This document shows positions 44,506 to 53,930 of a stretch of DNA of 64,000 bases, piece by piece; position 1 is the stretch's first letter; every line of letters begins with the position of its first letter. The notes under the pieces are model-generated. The model was not told where the DNA came from. It searched no databases and saw only the letters and a program-made list of their open reading frames with translations. The position numbers and the translations under genes are program-made. Location of the stretch: contig CAWBOT010000004.1 of the NCBI GenBank assembly GCA_963790505.1, forward strand, positions 1,364,001-1,428,000, in the 5' to 3' direction. The stretch is from Acidisarcina sp963790505. GTDB taxonomy: Bacteria; Acidobacteriota; Terriglobia; Terriglobales; Acidobacteriaceae.

Positions 44506-45819
44506 ATGCTCGACCAAGTACGACCTGGATTGTTGGTGATCGCGATTGTTTTCGGCGGTTCTCTCGCTCTCGCGCAGGAGAATCAGGTTAACCAGGAGAA
44601 GCCTGGACAATCGCAGGGAGCGCGTCCAGTTGCGCCTTACCCGCAGACAGCAAAGTTGCCCGCCACGCGGTATGTGCAGGAGTTAGACTCCGACGCAGCG
44701 GCGCTGGCACTCATTCCACCCGACCCTCTGCTTCAGAACGACCCGCTGCGCTTTGTCCTCAAGCCCATAGACGAGACGGCCAAGCGGTTTGTACCCAGCG
44801 ATCGCATGGCCTTCGGGGCTACCTATACCTTTCTCAACCAGTACGCCACCGTCACCCCGGACGGCGTACGCCACAATCAGACCAGCGGTCGGTTGGATTT
44901 CTCGGGCAGTTATATCCTCTACAGCCGGGAGAGCACAGCGGGTTCGTTCAGCCTGCTGATTCGGTCGGGCACCAACATCGGTTACAGCCAGCAGTGGAAC
45001 CTGAGCGACGCGCTCGGCTCGGGCATCTTCCTCAATTGCCTGCAAGGCGGGGGCGAGCAGCGGCCGATCATGGTCAACATCCTGTATTACCGGCAGGATT
45101 TTCTGGCCAAACGGCTCTCGTTTTATATGGGCAAGATCCATCCCAACGAGTATGTCAGCCTCAGCATGTATAACAACGACGAGCGCACCCAGTTCCTCAA
45201 TGGCGAAAACGACGGCAACCTGGCCATCGCGTCGGATGGCACCTATGCGGGCGGCGGAGCGGTCGAGTTCCAGGCGACAAAGCACCTTTACTTCCACGCC
45301 TTGGCGGTCGATACGGAGGGCTCGGCGCAGTCGAATCTCAAGACGATGACCAACCTGAAGTATCTCGAGGCGCTGGAGACGGGATGGTTTTCCGGTGCTC
45401 CTGGTAAGGTCTACTCGAACATCCGCGCCATTTTATGGCGCGATGACACCAAAACCCAGGGCAGCGGCTATGGCGGCGGCTTCGCCTTCGAGCATGAATT
45501 CCTCAACGGCTGGGCGCCATTTACTCGCTTCGGATGGGCCACCGAAACCGGCACCAGCATCAAGCAGACGGATACCGCTGGCATCGTTAATACGCATCCG
45601 TGGGGCAGGCGGGGCGATATGTTCGGAGCTTCCTCCAGCTACACCGAGCCGAGCCCCGGCGGCAAACATCACGAGAGCATCTTCGAAACCTTTTATCGTC
45701 TGCGGCTGGCGCAAAGCATCAATATCGGCCCGGATCTCGAGGTCTCGATCCATCCCACCTATGCGCCGAAGGCATACACCACCGTTTTGCTCGGAGCGAG
45801 GATGGAGATCATCTTCTAA
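44506..45819 (+). CDS. OprB-like carbohydrate porin
   Basis: 437 residues. Signal peptide to about residue 23, a Gln/Pro-rich linker, then a strand-rich barrel: FGATYTFLNQYATVTPDGV, LDFSGSYILYSRESTAGSFS, RLSFYMGKIHPNEYVSLSMY, AVEFQATKHLYFHALAVDTE and the terminal aromatic residue (MEIIF). The plug-like start DPLRFVLKPIDE is seen in acidobacterial OprB-type porins. Expected to let sugars cross the outer membrane. Confidence 0.65.
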   Translation: MLDQVRPGLLVIAIVFGGSLALAQENQVNQEKPGQSQGARPVAPYPQTAKLPATRYVQELDSDAAALALIPPDPLLQNDPLRFVLKPIDETAKRFVPSDRMAFGATYTFLNQYATVTPDGVRHNQTSGRLDFSGSYILYSRESTAGSFSLLIRSGTNIGYSQQWNLSDALGSGIFLNCLQGGGEQRPIMVNILYYRQDFLAKRLSFYMGKIHPNEYVSLSMYNNDERTQFLNGENDGNLAIASDGTYAGGGAVEFQATKHLYFHALAVDTEGSAQSNLKTMTNLKYLEALETGWFSGAPGKVYSNIRAILWRDDTKTQGSGYGGGFAFEHEFLNGWAPFTRFGWATETGTSIKQTDTAGIVNTHPWGRRGDMFGASSSYTEPSPGGKHHESIFETFYRLRLAQSINIGPDLEVSIHPTYAPKAYTTVLLGARMEIIF

Positions 45820-45825
45820 AGCGCC

Positions 45826-46807
45826 CTAATGGGTTCCGGAGATCTCTGGACCAAGGAAGTGTTCTTCCTCTTCCCCGCCCAACTTTGCCTCGCGAGCCGC
45901 CTCAGGGATGAGGTGGTTCTGCGTCAAGCCTTCCTTCAACAGCTCGAAAGCCTCTTCAGGCGTGTCGACCATCTGCAGCAGGTCGCGGTCTTTGGGAGCG
46001 ATCGCGCCTTTGTCGACCAGCACATCGAGATTGAGCACTTGCTTCCAATAGGACGAACCGTAGATGAGCACGGTCATCTTCTTGTTCAGCTTATTGGTCT
46101 GCGAAAGAGTGAGCAGCTCGAACATCTCGTCGATGGTGCCGAAGCCGCCGGGAAAGACGACCAGCGCCTTCGACAGATAGGCGAACCAGTACTTGCGCAT
46201 GAAGAAATAGTGGAACTCGAAGTTGAGCGAGGGGGTGATGTACGGGTTCGGAGTTTGTTCGAAGGGCAGGCGGATGTTCAGTCCAACGGTCTTTCCTCCC
46301 GCCTCAAAGGCGCCTCGGTTGGCTGCCTCCATGATGCCGGCGCCGCCGCCTGAGGTAACGACAAAGCGATGGCGGCGCGACTTTAGCCCCACGCTCCACT
46401 TGGTAAGCATGAAGGCGAGACGCCGCGCGTCTTCGTAATATTGTGCCATTTCGACGGCCGCCTGGGCGCGGCGAAGGCGGAGTTCGCTGGTCTCTTCTTG
46501 ATCGAATCTCGGCATCGCTGGCGGGCTGCTCCTCGAGAGGCGCGGGCTGCAGTGAGTTAGTGTTGGCGAGGAGTTCGAGCTGCCGGCTGGCAACGTCGAG
46601 CGCGCGGAAACGCGCCGAGCCGAAGAAGACGACAGTGTCCTGAATGCGCTCGCGGCGGAAGCGCGCCAGCGGCTCGGAATATTCGGAGAGGATGCGGATG
46701 ATGCGGCCGTCCGGGCTGTTTAAGAAGGCCGAATTCTCGTAGGCCAGCGGCGCTTTGGAGAGGGGATCGGGCGGAATAGTCGGGTGACCGGCGTCGTCTT
46801 CCCGCAT
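45826..46807 (-). pseudogene. LOG-family (lysine decarboxylase-like/TIGR00730) protein, one frameshift
   Basis: Reading from ATG 46807: PDGRIIRILSEYSEPLARFR, then QDTVVFFGSARFRALDV (Rossmann strand), and after a +1 shift near 46507, SELRLRRAQAAVEMAQYYED, VVTSGGGAGIMEAANRGAFE (PGGGxGxM-type site) and ALVVFPGGFGTIDEMFELLT (the PGGxGTxxE motif of nucleotide 5'-monophosphate phosphoribohydrolases). Every conserved element survives, so one extra base separates this from a working enzyme. Two bases downstream of a small membrane-protein gene. Confidence 0.75.
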
Positions 46808-46809
46808 AG

Positions 46810-47148
46810 TTACCCGTCCGACTCGCGGTAGTGGACGGCCTCTTGGAAGGCGATCCATAGATTGAGCAGGCCGAAGCCGGAGATGATGCCACGCACCGAT
46901 CCGTAGGTCGCGAGTTCACCCAGTCGAGGCCACAGATGGAAGAGCGGGTTGTCGTCCCAGAAGCGGGGCCACCACGGCAGAACCAGAACAAAAACGCCGA
47001 GATAGAGTCGCACTGCAACCCGAAGAAAGAGTTCCAAACGGCGCAGCCACAACGGCGCCGGATGCCGCAGCTGGGGTATGGGACGGAGTTCCGGGTCGGC
47101 CTGGCCGCGCGGAGCTTCTGATGAGAACAGATTCGGCTGAGGAAGCAT
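46810..47148 (-). CDS. small membrane protein upstream of LOG gene
   Basis: 112 residues: a polar N-terminus (MLPQPNLFSSEAPRGQADPE), one hydrophobic helix rich in Trp/Leu (VRLYLGVFVLVLPWWPRFW) and another near the end (GIISGFGLLNLWIAFQEAV). Reminiscent of small acidobacterial membrane proteins of unknown role; the frame is open upstream to 47250 but only ATG 47148 gives a sensible start. Probably co-transcribed with the LOG gene. Confidence 0.55.
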   Translation of the reverse strand: MLPQPNLFSSEAPRGQADPELRPIPQLRHPAPLWLRRLELFLRVAVRLYLGVFVLVLPWWPRFWDDNPLFHLWPRLGELATYGSVRGIISGFGLLNLWIAFQEAVHYRESDG

Positions 47149-47388
47149 TCTTTTTAGAGGCAGAGCTGCTGGTTGCGAATCTCTTCCCTGAATCTTCAAA
47201 CTAACACAGCCGCTTGGGAACAGGATTGAGGAGGACGGTCGCTCTGACACTTCGGTTTAGGGCTCGTGAATCCGGCACGGCTTCGAAGTCGGTTTCGGCC
47301 CACTGGTCGAACTACGCCGTTCTTCCGTGGGGCTGCGTCGCGGCCCGAACGCCTTAAAAGCTCGATTGAATGACGAAGCCATGAAAGT

Positions 47389-48225
47389 CTACGGCTCGCG
47401 ATCTGAGGTCGACCGGACCCCGAGCGCTCTCCGATACTCCGTCGGAGTGACGGAGCAGATGGAGCGGAATACTCTCGCGAAATGTTGCGATGTTTGAAAT
47501 CCGCAACTGAGCCCCACATCGATGATTCGAAGGCGACGCGACTTGAGCAGGTCTTTGGCATGTTCTACCCGGGCGTTCAGTACAAACTGATGAGCGGCCT
47601 GGCCCGTAGACTTTCGAAACATTTGATTGAAGTAGCTGCTGCTGAGTCCAGCGGCGCCTGCCATCTGCTGCAGGGAAATTTCCTGGTCGATCCGTCCGTA
47701 GACCAGGTGCTTCACCCTTGACAGCTGAGGTGAAGTCAAGCCGCAGCGGTACTCGCGCGGGGTTTTCTTTAGATTGCCACGCAATTGGACGAGCGCCGAA
47801 GCGAGAGCCTGCGCTATGGAATCCATATAGAGACGTCCAGAGAGGCTGCCTCCAGCTTCTTCTGCCTGCATCGCAGAGATCAGGGCGTCGACTCGCTGGT
47901 CCTTGAATTTCGTACTGCTTCGAATCTCGACATTCTCCGCGCCCGCTTCCTCGGCAGTTGCGCGGAAAGCGTTGTCCGGCAGGTCGATCTTGAGGATTCG
48001 TATAGGGCTTTCCCATTGCACAAACTCGTCGATTCCGCGGTTACAGACGATCAACTCGCCGGCGCCGTAAGAGTAGTCGAACAGCTTATTTCGGCTCAAG
48101 CCATGCTGGTATCTCCCTGGAGAGAGGAGCTTGGCCATGGATTGCTGCTGCTGCATGTAGTAGGTGGGTTCGGCATCGACGATGCCTTCGAGATGTTGGA
48201 GTAGCAAGCCGCTCTTTGCCGCCAT
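47389..48225 (-). CDS. AraC-family transcriptional regulator
   Basis: 278 residues from ATG 48225 (GGAGG six bases upstream). The N-terminal half is an effector-binding region; the C-terminus holds two helix-turn-helix motifs: ISLQQMAGAAGLSSSYFNQM, then FRKSTG, and IIDVGLSCGFQTSQHFARVF ahead of the closing TPTEYRR. It sits 198 bases downstream of a cupin gene on the same strand, and may control it and itself. Confidence 0.88.
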   Translation of the reverse strand: MAAKSGLLLQHLEGIVDAEPTYYMQQQQSMAKLLSPGRYQHGLSRNKLFDYSYGAGELIVCNRGIDEFVQWESPIRILKIDLPDNAFRATAEEAGAENVEIRSSTKFKDQRVDALISAMQAEEAGGSLSGRLYMDSIAQALASALVQLRGNLKKTPREYRCGLTSPQLSRVKHLVYGRIDQEISLQQMAGAAGLSSSYFNQMFRKSTGQAAHQFVLNARVEHAKDLLKSRRLRIIDVGLSCGFQTSQHFARVFRSICSVTPTEYRRALGVRSTSDREP

Positions 48226-48422
48226 CGGAACCTCCGTTGCCGGGGGTTGAAGGGAAATCCGACGACGTATTAAGCCTACGCTCAATGTGGTCGGGATGGG
48301 TGCTCGAGCATACAGCCGGTCTGCGTCGTCGTGGTGTAGAACCCGGCTGCATGTTCGAGGAAGTGGAAACCGTTTTTCGATCTGTGTAGTTGCGTTATCC
48401 GGAAATAACTCATGATCGTGGT

Positions 48423-48944
48423 TCAGGCGGCGGTCGGGTAATCGGGCATTTGCTCAGCGATCTCGTCGGCGGACAGCATCTGGACACCGTACTTCAAGAA
48501 AACTCCCATCGTCTCGGTTAAGTCAGCAGTTGCGTAGGTCTCATAGTCAGATGGAATGTCCAGGGTGCGAGCGGGCGCGTTCATCTTGTTAATTGCGTTG
48601 AGGAATCCCCCCGGCGTCATGAGGGCAATCACGTGGACCTCGGCCGACTGAATGAGATAGGCGTGAGGCTTCCTTTTGGGTAAGAAGATGTAGTCGCCGG
48701 CTGCAACCGCAAAGGTCTGACCTTCGGCAAAGACCCTGATCTCGCCGGCGATGATGTAGAAAAGCTCGTCTTCCCGATTGTGGACGTGCGGAGGCGGTTC
48801 AGTGCCTCTCCTCATCTTCGATTCAACGAGATCGAATGCTCCTTCCGTGTCGGCGCCGCCAGCCATTTGGCTGATCAGAATTCCTTTGTACCAGGTTGAG
48901 TTTTCCAGCGCGGGGGAGCGTTTGTAGGCCTGTCTGGTTTCCAT
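48423..48944 (-). CDS. cupin-domain protein
   Basis: 173 residues from ATG 48944 (AAGGA seven bases upstream). Cupin motif 1: G-TEPPPHVHNREDELFYIIAG-E; motif 2: G-DYIFLPKRKPHAYL; histidine and glutamate ligands are in place. These are small-molecule binding or dioxygenase-like proteins. Context with an AraC regulator suggests a response to an aromatic or phenolic compound, which is only a guess. Confidence 0.8.
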   Translation of the reverse strand: METRQAYKRSPALENSTWYKGILISQMAGGADTEGAFDLVESKMRRGTEPPPHVHNREDELFYIIAGEIRVFAEGQTFAVAAGDYIFLPKRKPHAYLIQSAEVHVIALMTPGGFLNAINKMNAPARTLDIPSDYETYATADLTETMGVFLKYGVQMLSADEIAEQMPDYPTAA

Positions 48945-49226
48945 TTGATTTCCTTCGTTCCTTCGCGGCGGGGCGTTTCTGTCAAAGAAGGATTCTTTGA
49001 GAGCTCGACCACACCCGTCAGGCGTTCGTCTCAATGCTGTTGGCTGAGACGCTTTTCATATCTGAACGCATGTAGAGTTGGCGCTTGTGTCCGATTGATC
49101 TATCTGTGCCTAAACGACGGATTTAATCCGCAAGTGGGCATTGAAGACAAGGACTGCGCTTCTTCCGTGCGGCGATTGACACACCGTTCACGGAGCAGAT
49201 GTTGATTTCCCTTGTTGCGCACGAAG
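48945..49226. other. intergenic region between typA and the cupin gene
   Basis: I see no gene. It should hold the cupin promoter near 48960-49050. The only clear structure is the typA terminator at its right-hand end. Confidence 0.5.
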
Positions 49227-49256
49227 AAAGCCCCTCAGCAAAGGCTGAAGGGCTTT
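49227..49256 (-). terminator. rho-independent terminator after typA
   Basis: On the minus strand AAAGCCCTTCAGC-CTTT-GCTGAGGGGCTTT, a 13-bp stem with one mismatch, followed by CTTCG. It lies about 22 bases past the typA stop. Confidence 0.75.
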
Positions 49257-49278
49257 CATCCTTGAGTGTTCGCTGAGT

Positions 49279-51087
49279 TCAGTTGGTCTGGCGCCGCGGA
49301 CGCCGGTTTGCCTGGAGGACTTTCTTGCGCAGGCGCAACGATTTCGGCGTGACTTCGACGAGTTCGTCTTCGGCGATGAACTCAATTGCCTGTTCCAGAT
49401 TGAAGGCCTTAAAGGGAACTAGCCGAATCGCTTCGTCGGCGCTCGAAGCGCGCATGTTGGTGAGCTTCTTCTCGCGGACGACGTTGACGTCGAGGTCGTT
49501 GTCGCGATTGTGTTCGCCGACGATCATACCTTCGTAAACTTCGACGCCGGCGCCCAGCATAAGAATGCCGCGCTCCTGGAGGCCGTTGAGCGCGTAGGTT
49601 GTTGTCGCCCCCGCACGATCGGAGATCAAGGCTCCGGTTGGGCGCTGCGGAATGTCTCCCTGGTGCGGAATATAGCCATCGAAGATGGTGTTCATGACAA
49701 TGGTGCCGCGCGTCTCAGTCAGCATCTCGCTGCGCAGCCCGATGAGCCCGCGGCTGGGCACGCGAAACTCCAGCCGAACGCGCCCATAGCCGTGGTTGTG
49801 CATTTTCACCATCTCGCCCTTGCGCGGCCCAAGCTTCTCGATGACCACGCCGACGAAGTTGTCCGGCACGTCGATCGTGAGGTGCTCGACTGGCTCCATC
49901 AGCTTGCCATCGACTTCTTTGGTGACGATCTCGGGACGGCCGACCATCATCTCGAAGCCCTCACGGCGCATCACCTCGATGAGGATTGCCAGCTGCAGTT
50001 CGCCTCGACCGAGGACCTTGAAGCTGTCAGGACTGCCGGTATCCTCAACGCGTATTGACACGTTGGTGAGCAGCTCTCTTTCGAGGCGTTCCTTAATGTT
50101 GCGCGAGGTGACATATTGGCCTTCGCGGCCTGCGAGCGGCGAGTTGTTAACCGACATCTGCATAGCGATGGTCGGCTCGTCGATGACGATCAGCGGCAAG
50201 GGCGCGGGATTTTCGACGTTGGTGATGGTCTCGCCGATGGTGATACCTTCGACTCCGGCGATGGCGACGATATCTCCGGTTTCGGTCTTCTCGATATCGG
50301 TGCGCTTGAGGCCGCTAAAGCTGAAGAGCTTGGTGATCTTTGCCTTTTGCAGCGAGCCGTCGCGTTTCGAGATGGCTACTTCCTGGCCGAAGTTCAGCGT
50401 GCCGTTAAAGACGCGCGCGATTGCGAGGCGGCCGAGATAGTCGGAATAATCCAGATTCGTGACGAGAATCTGCAGCGGCCCATCGGGCTCACCTGTCGCC
50501 GGCGGCATGGTCGAGATAATCGTGTCGAAGAGCGGCTTCAGGTCTTCGCCGGGAACAGCCAGGTCGAGGGTTGCGGTGCCGAGCTTGCCGTTGGTATAGA
50601 CAACAGGGAAGTCAAGCTGGTCCTCGCCCGCATCGAGATCGATAAAGAGGTCGTAGACTTCGTCGAGGACTTCCTTCGCGCGAGCGTCGGGACGATCAAT
50701 CTTGTTAATAACCAGGATCGGGGTGAGCTTGGCTTCCAGGGCCTTGTTCAGCACATAGCGCGTCTGTGGCAACGGGCCTTCGGAAGCATCGACGAGCAGG
50801 ACGACGCCGTCGACCATCTTGAGGGCGCGCTCGACCTCGCCGCCAAAATCGGCGTGGCCTGGCGTGTCGACGATATTGATCTTGGAATCGCCGTAAAAGA
50901 CTGCGGTGTTCTTTGCAAGAATCGTAATGCCCCGCTCGCGCTCGAGCTCATTCGAGTCCATCACCCGCTCGGTGATCGCCTCGTTGGCGCGGTAGGTGCC
51001 GGCCTGTTTCAGCATGGCGTCGACGAGCGTGGTTTTGCCATGATCTACATGGGCGATGATGGCGATGTTGCGGATGGTCGTGCTCAC
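49279..51087 (-). CDS. typA: ribosome-binding GTPase TypA/BipA
   Basis: 602 residues, GTG start. AHVDHGKTTLVDAML (G1), GITI (G2), DTPGHADFGGEVER (G3), NKIDRPDA (G4) mark the translation-factor GTPase; then domain II, EF-G-like domain III and the specific C-terminal domain (VRLEFRVPSRGLIGLRSEML, QANRRPRRQ). TypA assists ribosome assembly and stress growth, especially at low temperature. Divergent from the ECF sigma operon. Confidence 0.95.
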   Translation of the reverse strand: MSTTIRNIAIIAHVDHGKTTLVDAMLKQAGTYRANEAITERVMDSNELERERGITILAKNTAVFYGDSKINIVDTPGHADFGGEVERALKMVDGVVLLVDASEGPLPQTRYVLNKALEAKLTPILVINKIDRPDARAKEVLDEVYDLFIDLDAGEDQLDFPVVYTNGKLGTATLDLAVPGEDLKPLFDTIISTMPPATGEPDGPLQILVTNLDYSDYLGRLAIARVFNGTLNFGQEVAISKRDGSLQKAKITKLFSFSGLKRTDIEKTETGDIVAIAGVEGITIGETITNVENPAPLPLIVIDEPTIAMQMSVNNSPLAGREGQYVTSRNIKERLERELLTNVSIRVEDTGSPDSFKVLGRGELQLAILIEVMRREGFEMMVGRPEIVTKEVDGKLMEPVEHLTIDVPDNFVGVVIEKLGPRKGEMVKMHNHGYGRVRLEFRVPSRGLIGLRSEMLTETRGTIVMNTIFDGYIPHQGDIPQRPTGALISDRAGATTTYALNGLQERGILMLGAGVEVYEGMIVGEHNRDNDLDVNVVREKKLTNMRASSADEAIRLVPFKAFNLEQAIEFIAEDELVEVTPKSLRLRKKVLQANRRPRRQTN

Positions 51088-51402
51088 AGGCAGGGATTTC
51101 CTTTTGCTTCGGGCAGGGATTTGTTGAGCTTAGATTTCCAGTTTACCAGCTTGAGCAGGGAAGGCCGAGACGATCGGCGCGTAGTGCCTGATTCCATTCA
51201 GCTTATTGCTGCTTTCAGCCCACTGCTCGTATCACTTCTTTTAGATCAAATCTGGTGACCTAATTCTGGCTCCACGAGTCTCAGCAAGAAAAATTTAGCG
51301 CTCGGGAACTATTTGCCCGGTCGCGACATTACCAGTTCAGCAGAGATCGGCGGGGACCGCACAGAGTGCAATGGAGCCGCTCGCTCAGCACTGGAGGCAA
51401 GG
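51088..51402. promoter_or_regulatory. divergent promoter region with candidate ECF promoter
   Basis: No gene. GGGAACT at 51304-51310 followed after 13 bases by CGACATT resembles the GGAAC-type ECF promoter and would place transcription about 70 bases before the sigma gene, consistent with autoregulation. The typA promoter should lie in the left part. The ECF assignment is tentative because spacing is shorter than the usual 15-17. Confidence 0.35.
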
Positions 51403-52029
51403 ATGCCGGGCACGACGAACGACGTGTTGAGAGGGCAGAGTGAAGCCGCTCCGCCTCTGACGCGCAGCGACGAGCAGCTGATGCTGGAGTTCACGCAGGG
51501 ATCGGCTGCGGCTTTCTCGGAGCTGTTCTCGCGTTACAACCAGCAGTTGTTCGGGTTCTTTCGACGCCGCGTTGCCGATGCCAGCCGCGCCGAAGAGTTG
51601 ACTCAGGATGCGTTTGTTGCGGTCATTCGGTCCTCGAACCGCTATGTGCCGTCGGCGCCTTTCCGTACCTGGCTGTATTCGATCGGCTACAACCTTCTTT
51701 CGGGTCATCGTCGCAGAACGGCCTTTCGGGCGATGTTTATCGTCCGGAATCCTGAAGGCCGCGACCCGGCGCGGCAAAACACCCTGGACATTGACCTGTC
51801 GATGCGCGAGGCGCTGAGCAAACTGGACAAATATGACCGCGAGCTCCTGTTGCTCCGGGAATTTGAGCAGTTGAGCTACGCGGAGATTGCCGAAGTGCTT
51901 CGCTTGCCGCTGAATACGGTGCGCTCCCGGCTCTTTCGAGCGCGCGTAGCGCTACGCGAACTCTTGACCACGCCTTGCAAACCATCGATTCACGATCTCG
52001 CTGAAGCCGAACTCGAGGAGCGCATATGA
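51403..52029 (+). CDS. ECF-family RNA polymerase sigma factor
   Basis: 208 residues. Region 2 (DEQLMLEFTQGSAAAFSELF, QLFGFFRRRV, EELTQDAFVAVIRSSNRYVP, RTWLYSIGYNLLSGHRRR) and region 4 (RELLLLREFEQLSYAEIAEV, LRLPLNTVRSRLFRARVALR) are complete. ATG 51403 has GGAGG six bases upstream; a start at 51313 is open but lacks a site. Stop overlaps the anti-sigma ATG (ATGA), so the pair is translated together. Confidence 0.9.
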   Translation: MPGTTNDVLRGQSEAAPPLTRSDEQLMLEFTQGSAAAFSELFSRYNQQLFGFFRRRVADASRAEELTQDAFVAVIRSSNRYVPSAPFRTWLYSIGYNLLSGHRRRTAFRAMFIVRNPEGRDPARQNTLDIDLSMREALSKLDKYDRELLLLREFEQLSYAEIAEVLRLPLNTVRSRLFRARVALRELLTTPCKPSIHDLAEAELEERI

Positions 52030-53282
52030 ATACCGCCGCACACCCAGTAGCGCCCGAAGATGTGATGGCCTTGCTCGATGGCGAGCTCTTCGGGGAGGTC
52101 GCCGAGACAGTCTCCGCGCACCTGGCAGCGTGCGAAGAGTGCGCCGCTCTCGCTGCGCAGTTTCGCGAGAGTTCGCATTGGCTTGCACTGTGGACTGTTC
52201 CTGCTGTGCCTTCCTATCTCGGAGGTGCGGTCGGTGAACTGGCGGCAGACGCTGCTTACCAACGCAGGAACGGCCGAGGGGGATTCCGTAGTTCGAGGCC
52301 CTTGGCGATCGGGGCAGTGGCCGTCGCGGCCATTTTTTTGGTGGTGTTTGTGGGGACCCGCCCGCTGCGGCGAGGGCGGATGTTGGCTTTTGAAGCACAC
52401 ACTGCGCTCCCGTCACAGGTCGCGAGGATGGCCCGGGACGACGCGTCCGCAGAGGCTCGGCGGAATGCCGAGTCAAGGGCGCTGGCCAGCACCGAGGCCT
52501 CGCAGTTGGACCTCCAGGTGTTATCGGACCAAGGACCGATGGCCGCTCCGGTGCGACAGGGATTGTCGCTGGTGCAGGCATCGGCCGCGCCGGCAGCACC
52601 GATGATCGCGCGCACGGCGAACATAACGATCACGGTCAAAGATTTTGCCGCGTCGCGCGCGGCGCTGGAAAAGATCGTTGCCCAGCATCACGGATATTTC
52701 GCGAACCTGAACGTCAGCAGCGCGGAAAGCTCGCCGCACAGCCTTCAGGCTTCGGCTCGTGTGCCAGCGCCCGAACTCAGCGCAGTGCTTAAGGACATTA
52801 AGGGCATCGGTTGGGTACTGAGCGAATCGCAAGCCGGCGAAGAGGTCACGCAACAGCACGAGGACCTCGTGATACACCTGCAGAATGCTCGTGAGACCGA
52901 AGACAGGTTTCGCGCGATATTGCAGCAGCACACTGGTAAGCTTGCCGACGTGCTTGCGGTGGAGCAGGAGATTGCGCGGGTACGTGGCGAGATTGAACAC
53001 ATGGAAGCCGAACAGAAGACGCTGGAACATCGCGTCGACTATGCTTCCATCGAGATTCAGCTGTCGGAAGAGTATAAAGCGCCGCTGGCCCTTCTAGATA
53101 ATTCCGTCTCGACGCAGCTGCACAACGCGTTTGTGGCCGGTTATCATCGCGCGGCAGAGACGATTCTGGGCATCGTGCTGTTCTTCGAGGAGTACGGCCC
53201 GTCGATTGTGATTTGGCTGGCGATCCTCGCCCTGCCGGTCATCGCGTGGCGGCGCTATCGGCGGCTGCGGTTCAGATTTTAG
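52026..53282 (+). CDS. zinc-finger anti-sigma factor fused to DUF4349
   Basis: 418 residues. N-terminal anti-sigma zinc motif H32-x3-C36-x2-C39 (AHLAACEEC), a transmembrane helix (IGAVAVAAIFLVVFVG, about 93-110), a linker, then a DUF4349 domain (about 195-405): ITITVKDFAASRAALEKIVA, a coiled coil (ARVRGEIEHMEAEQKTLEHR) and a C-terminal membrane helix. The usual anti-sigma protein ends after the first helix; here the exported DUF4349 part is the likely sensor that controls sigma release. Confidence 0.85.
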   Translation: MNTAAHPVAPEDVMALLDGELFGEVAETVSAHLAACEECAALAAQFRESSHWLALWTVPAVPSYLGGAVGELAADAAYQRRNGRGGFRSSRPLAIGAVAVAAIFLVVFVGTRPLRRGRMLAFEAHTALPSQVARMARDDASAEARRNAESRALASTEASQLDLQVLSDQGPMAAPVRQGLSLVQASAAPAAPMIARTANITITVKDFAASRAALEKIVAQHHGYFANLNVSSAESSPHSLQASARVPAPELSAVLKDIKGIGWVLSESQAGEEVTQQHEDLVIHLQNARETEDRFRAILQQHTGKLADVLAVEQEIARVRGEIEHMEAEQKTLEHRVDYASIEIQLSEEYKAPLALLDNSVSTQLHNAFVAGYHRAAETILGIVLFFEEYGPSIVIWLAILALPVIAWRRYRRLRFRF

Positions 53283-53362
53283 GGCCAGCTATCTCGAAAT
53301 GCCGTCCTCCGCCCATTGCAATAAGCTGATCCAGGCACCAGGGCGGGGAGAGGAAGCGCACG

Positions 53363-53908
53363 ATGGAACGAGAAGAGCGGCAATCCATATTGCAGGAACT
53401 TGCTTCAAGCGAAGCGCGGCTTCTCGAGCTTGTGCATGGATTGACGCGCGAGCAGTGGAACTTTCGAGAGTCGTCGGAGCGATGGTCGATCGCCGAGACT
53501 GTTGAGCATCTCGTTGTCTTTGAGAAGTTCATCAACGATGTCATTGTCAGAGTGATGGCTGCGCCTGCGGAGCCGGAGAAGAAGACTTTCGCCGCGGAGA
53601 AGGAGCCACTCGTTCTGGGTCTGGCGAACTCCCGCAGCACAAAATTGAATGCGCGAGAGGTGGTGCTCCCGACGGGACAATGGCCGGAGACCGCTGAAAT
53701 GGTCGTCGAGCTGCGCCGGGGGCGGGCGCAGACCATCGCATTTGCAGCCGAGACCGAGGCCGATCTGCGCGGTCACTTCTTTCCACACATCGCCTTCGGC
53801 GATCTCGATTGCTATCAGTGGCTGCTGGCGATTGCTCAGCACATGGCGCGGCATGCGCTGCAGATCGAAGAGATCAAGGCCCATCCGGCGTATCCCCCCT
53901 CGCGTTAG
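53363..53908 (+). CDS. DinB-family protein
   Basis: 181 residues. Four-helix DinB/YfiT fold: LTREQWNFRESSERWSIAET, VEHLVVFEKFI (first histidine), and QWLLAIAQHMARHALQIEEI with the second and third histidines of the metal site. Members include thiol-S-transferases of bacillithiol or mycothiol systems, which is interesting given bshA in the window, but substrate is not evident. GGGGAGAGGAA precedes the ATG. Confidence 0.8.
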   Translation: MEREERQSILQELASSEARLLELVHGLTREQWNFRESSERWSIAETVEHLVVFEKFINDVIVRVMAAPAEPEKKTFAAEKEPLVLGLANSRSTKLNAREVVLPTGQWPETAEMVVELRRGRAQTIAFAAETEADLRGHFFPHIAFGDLDCYQWLLAIAQHMARHALQIEEIKAHPAYPPSR

Positions 53909-53930
53909 ATCGGACCGCGGGAGGCGCTTG

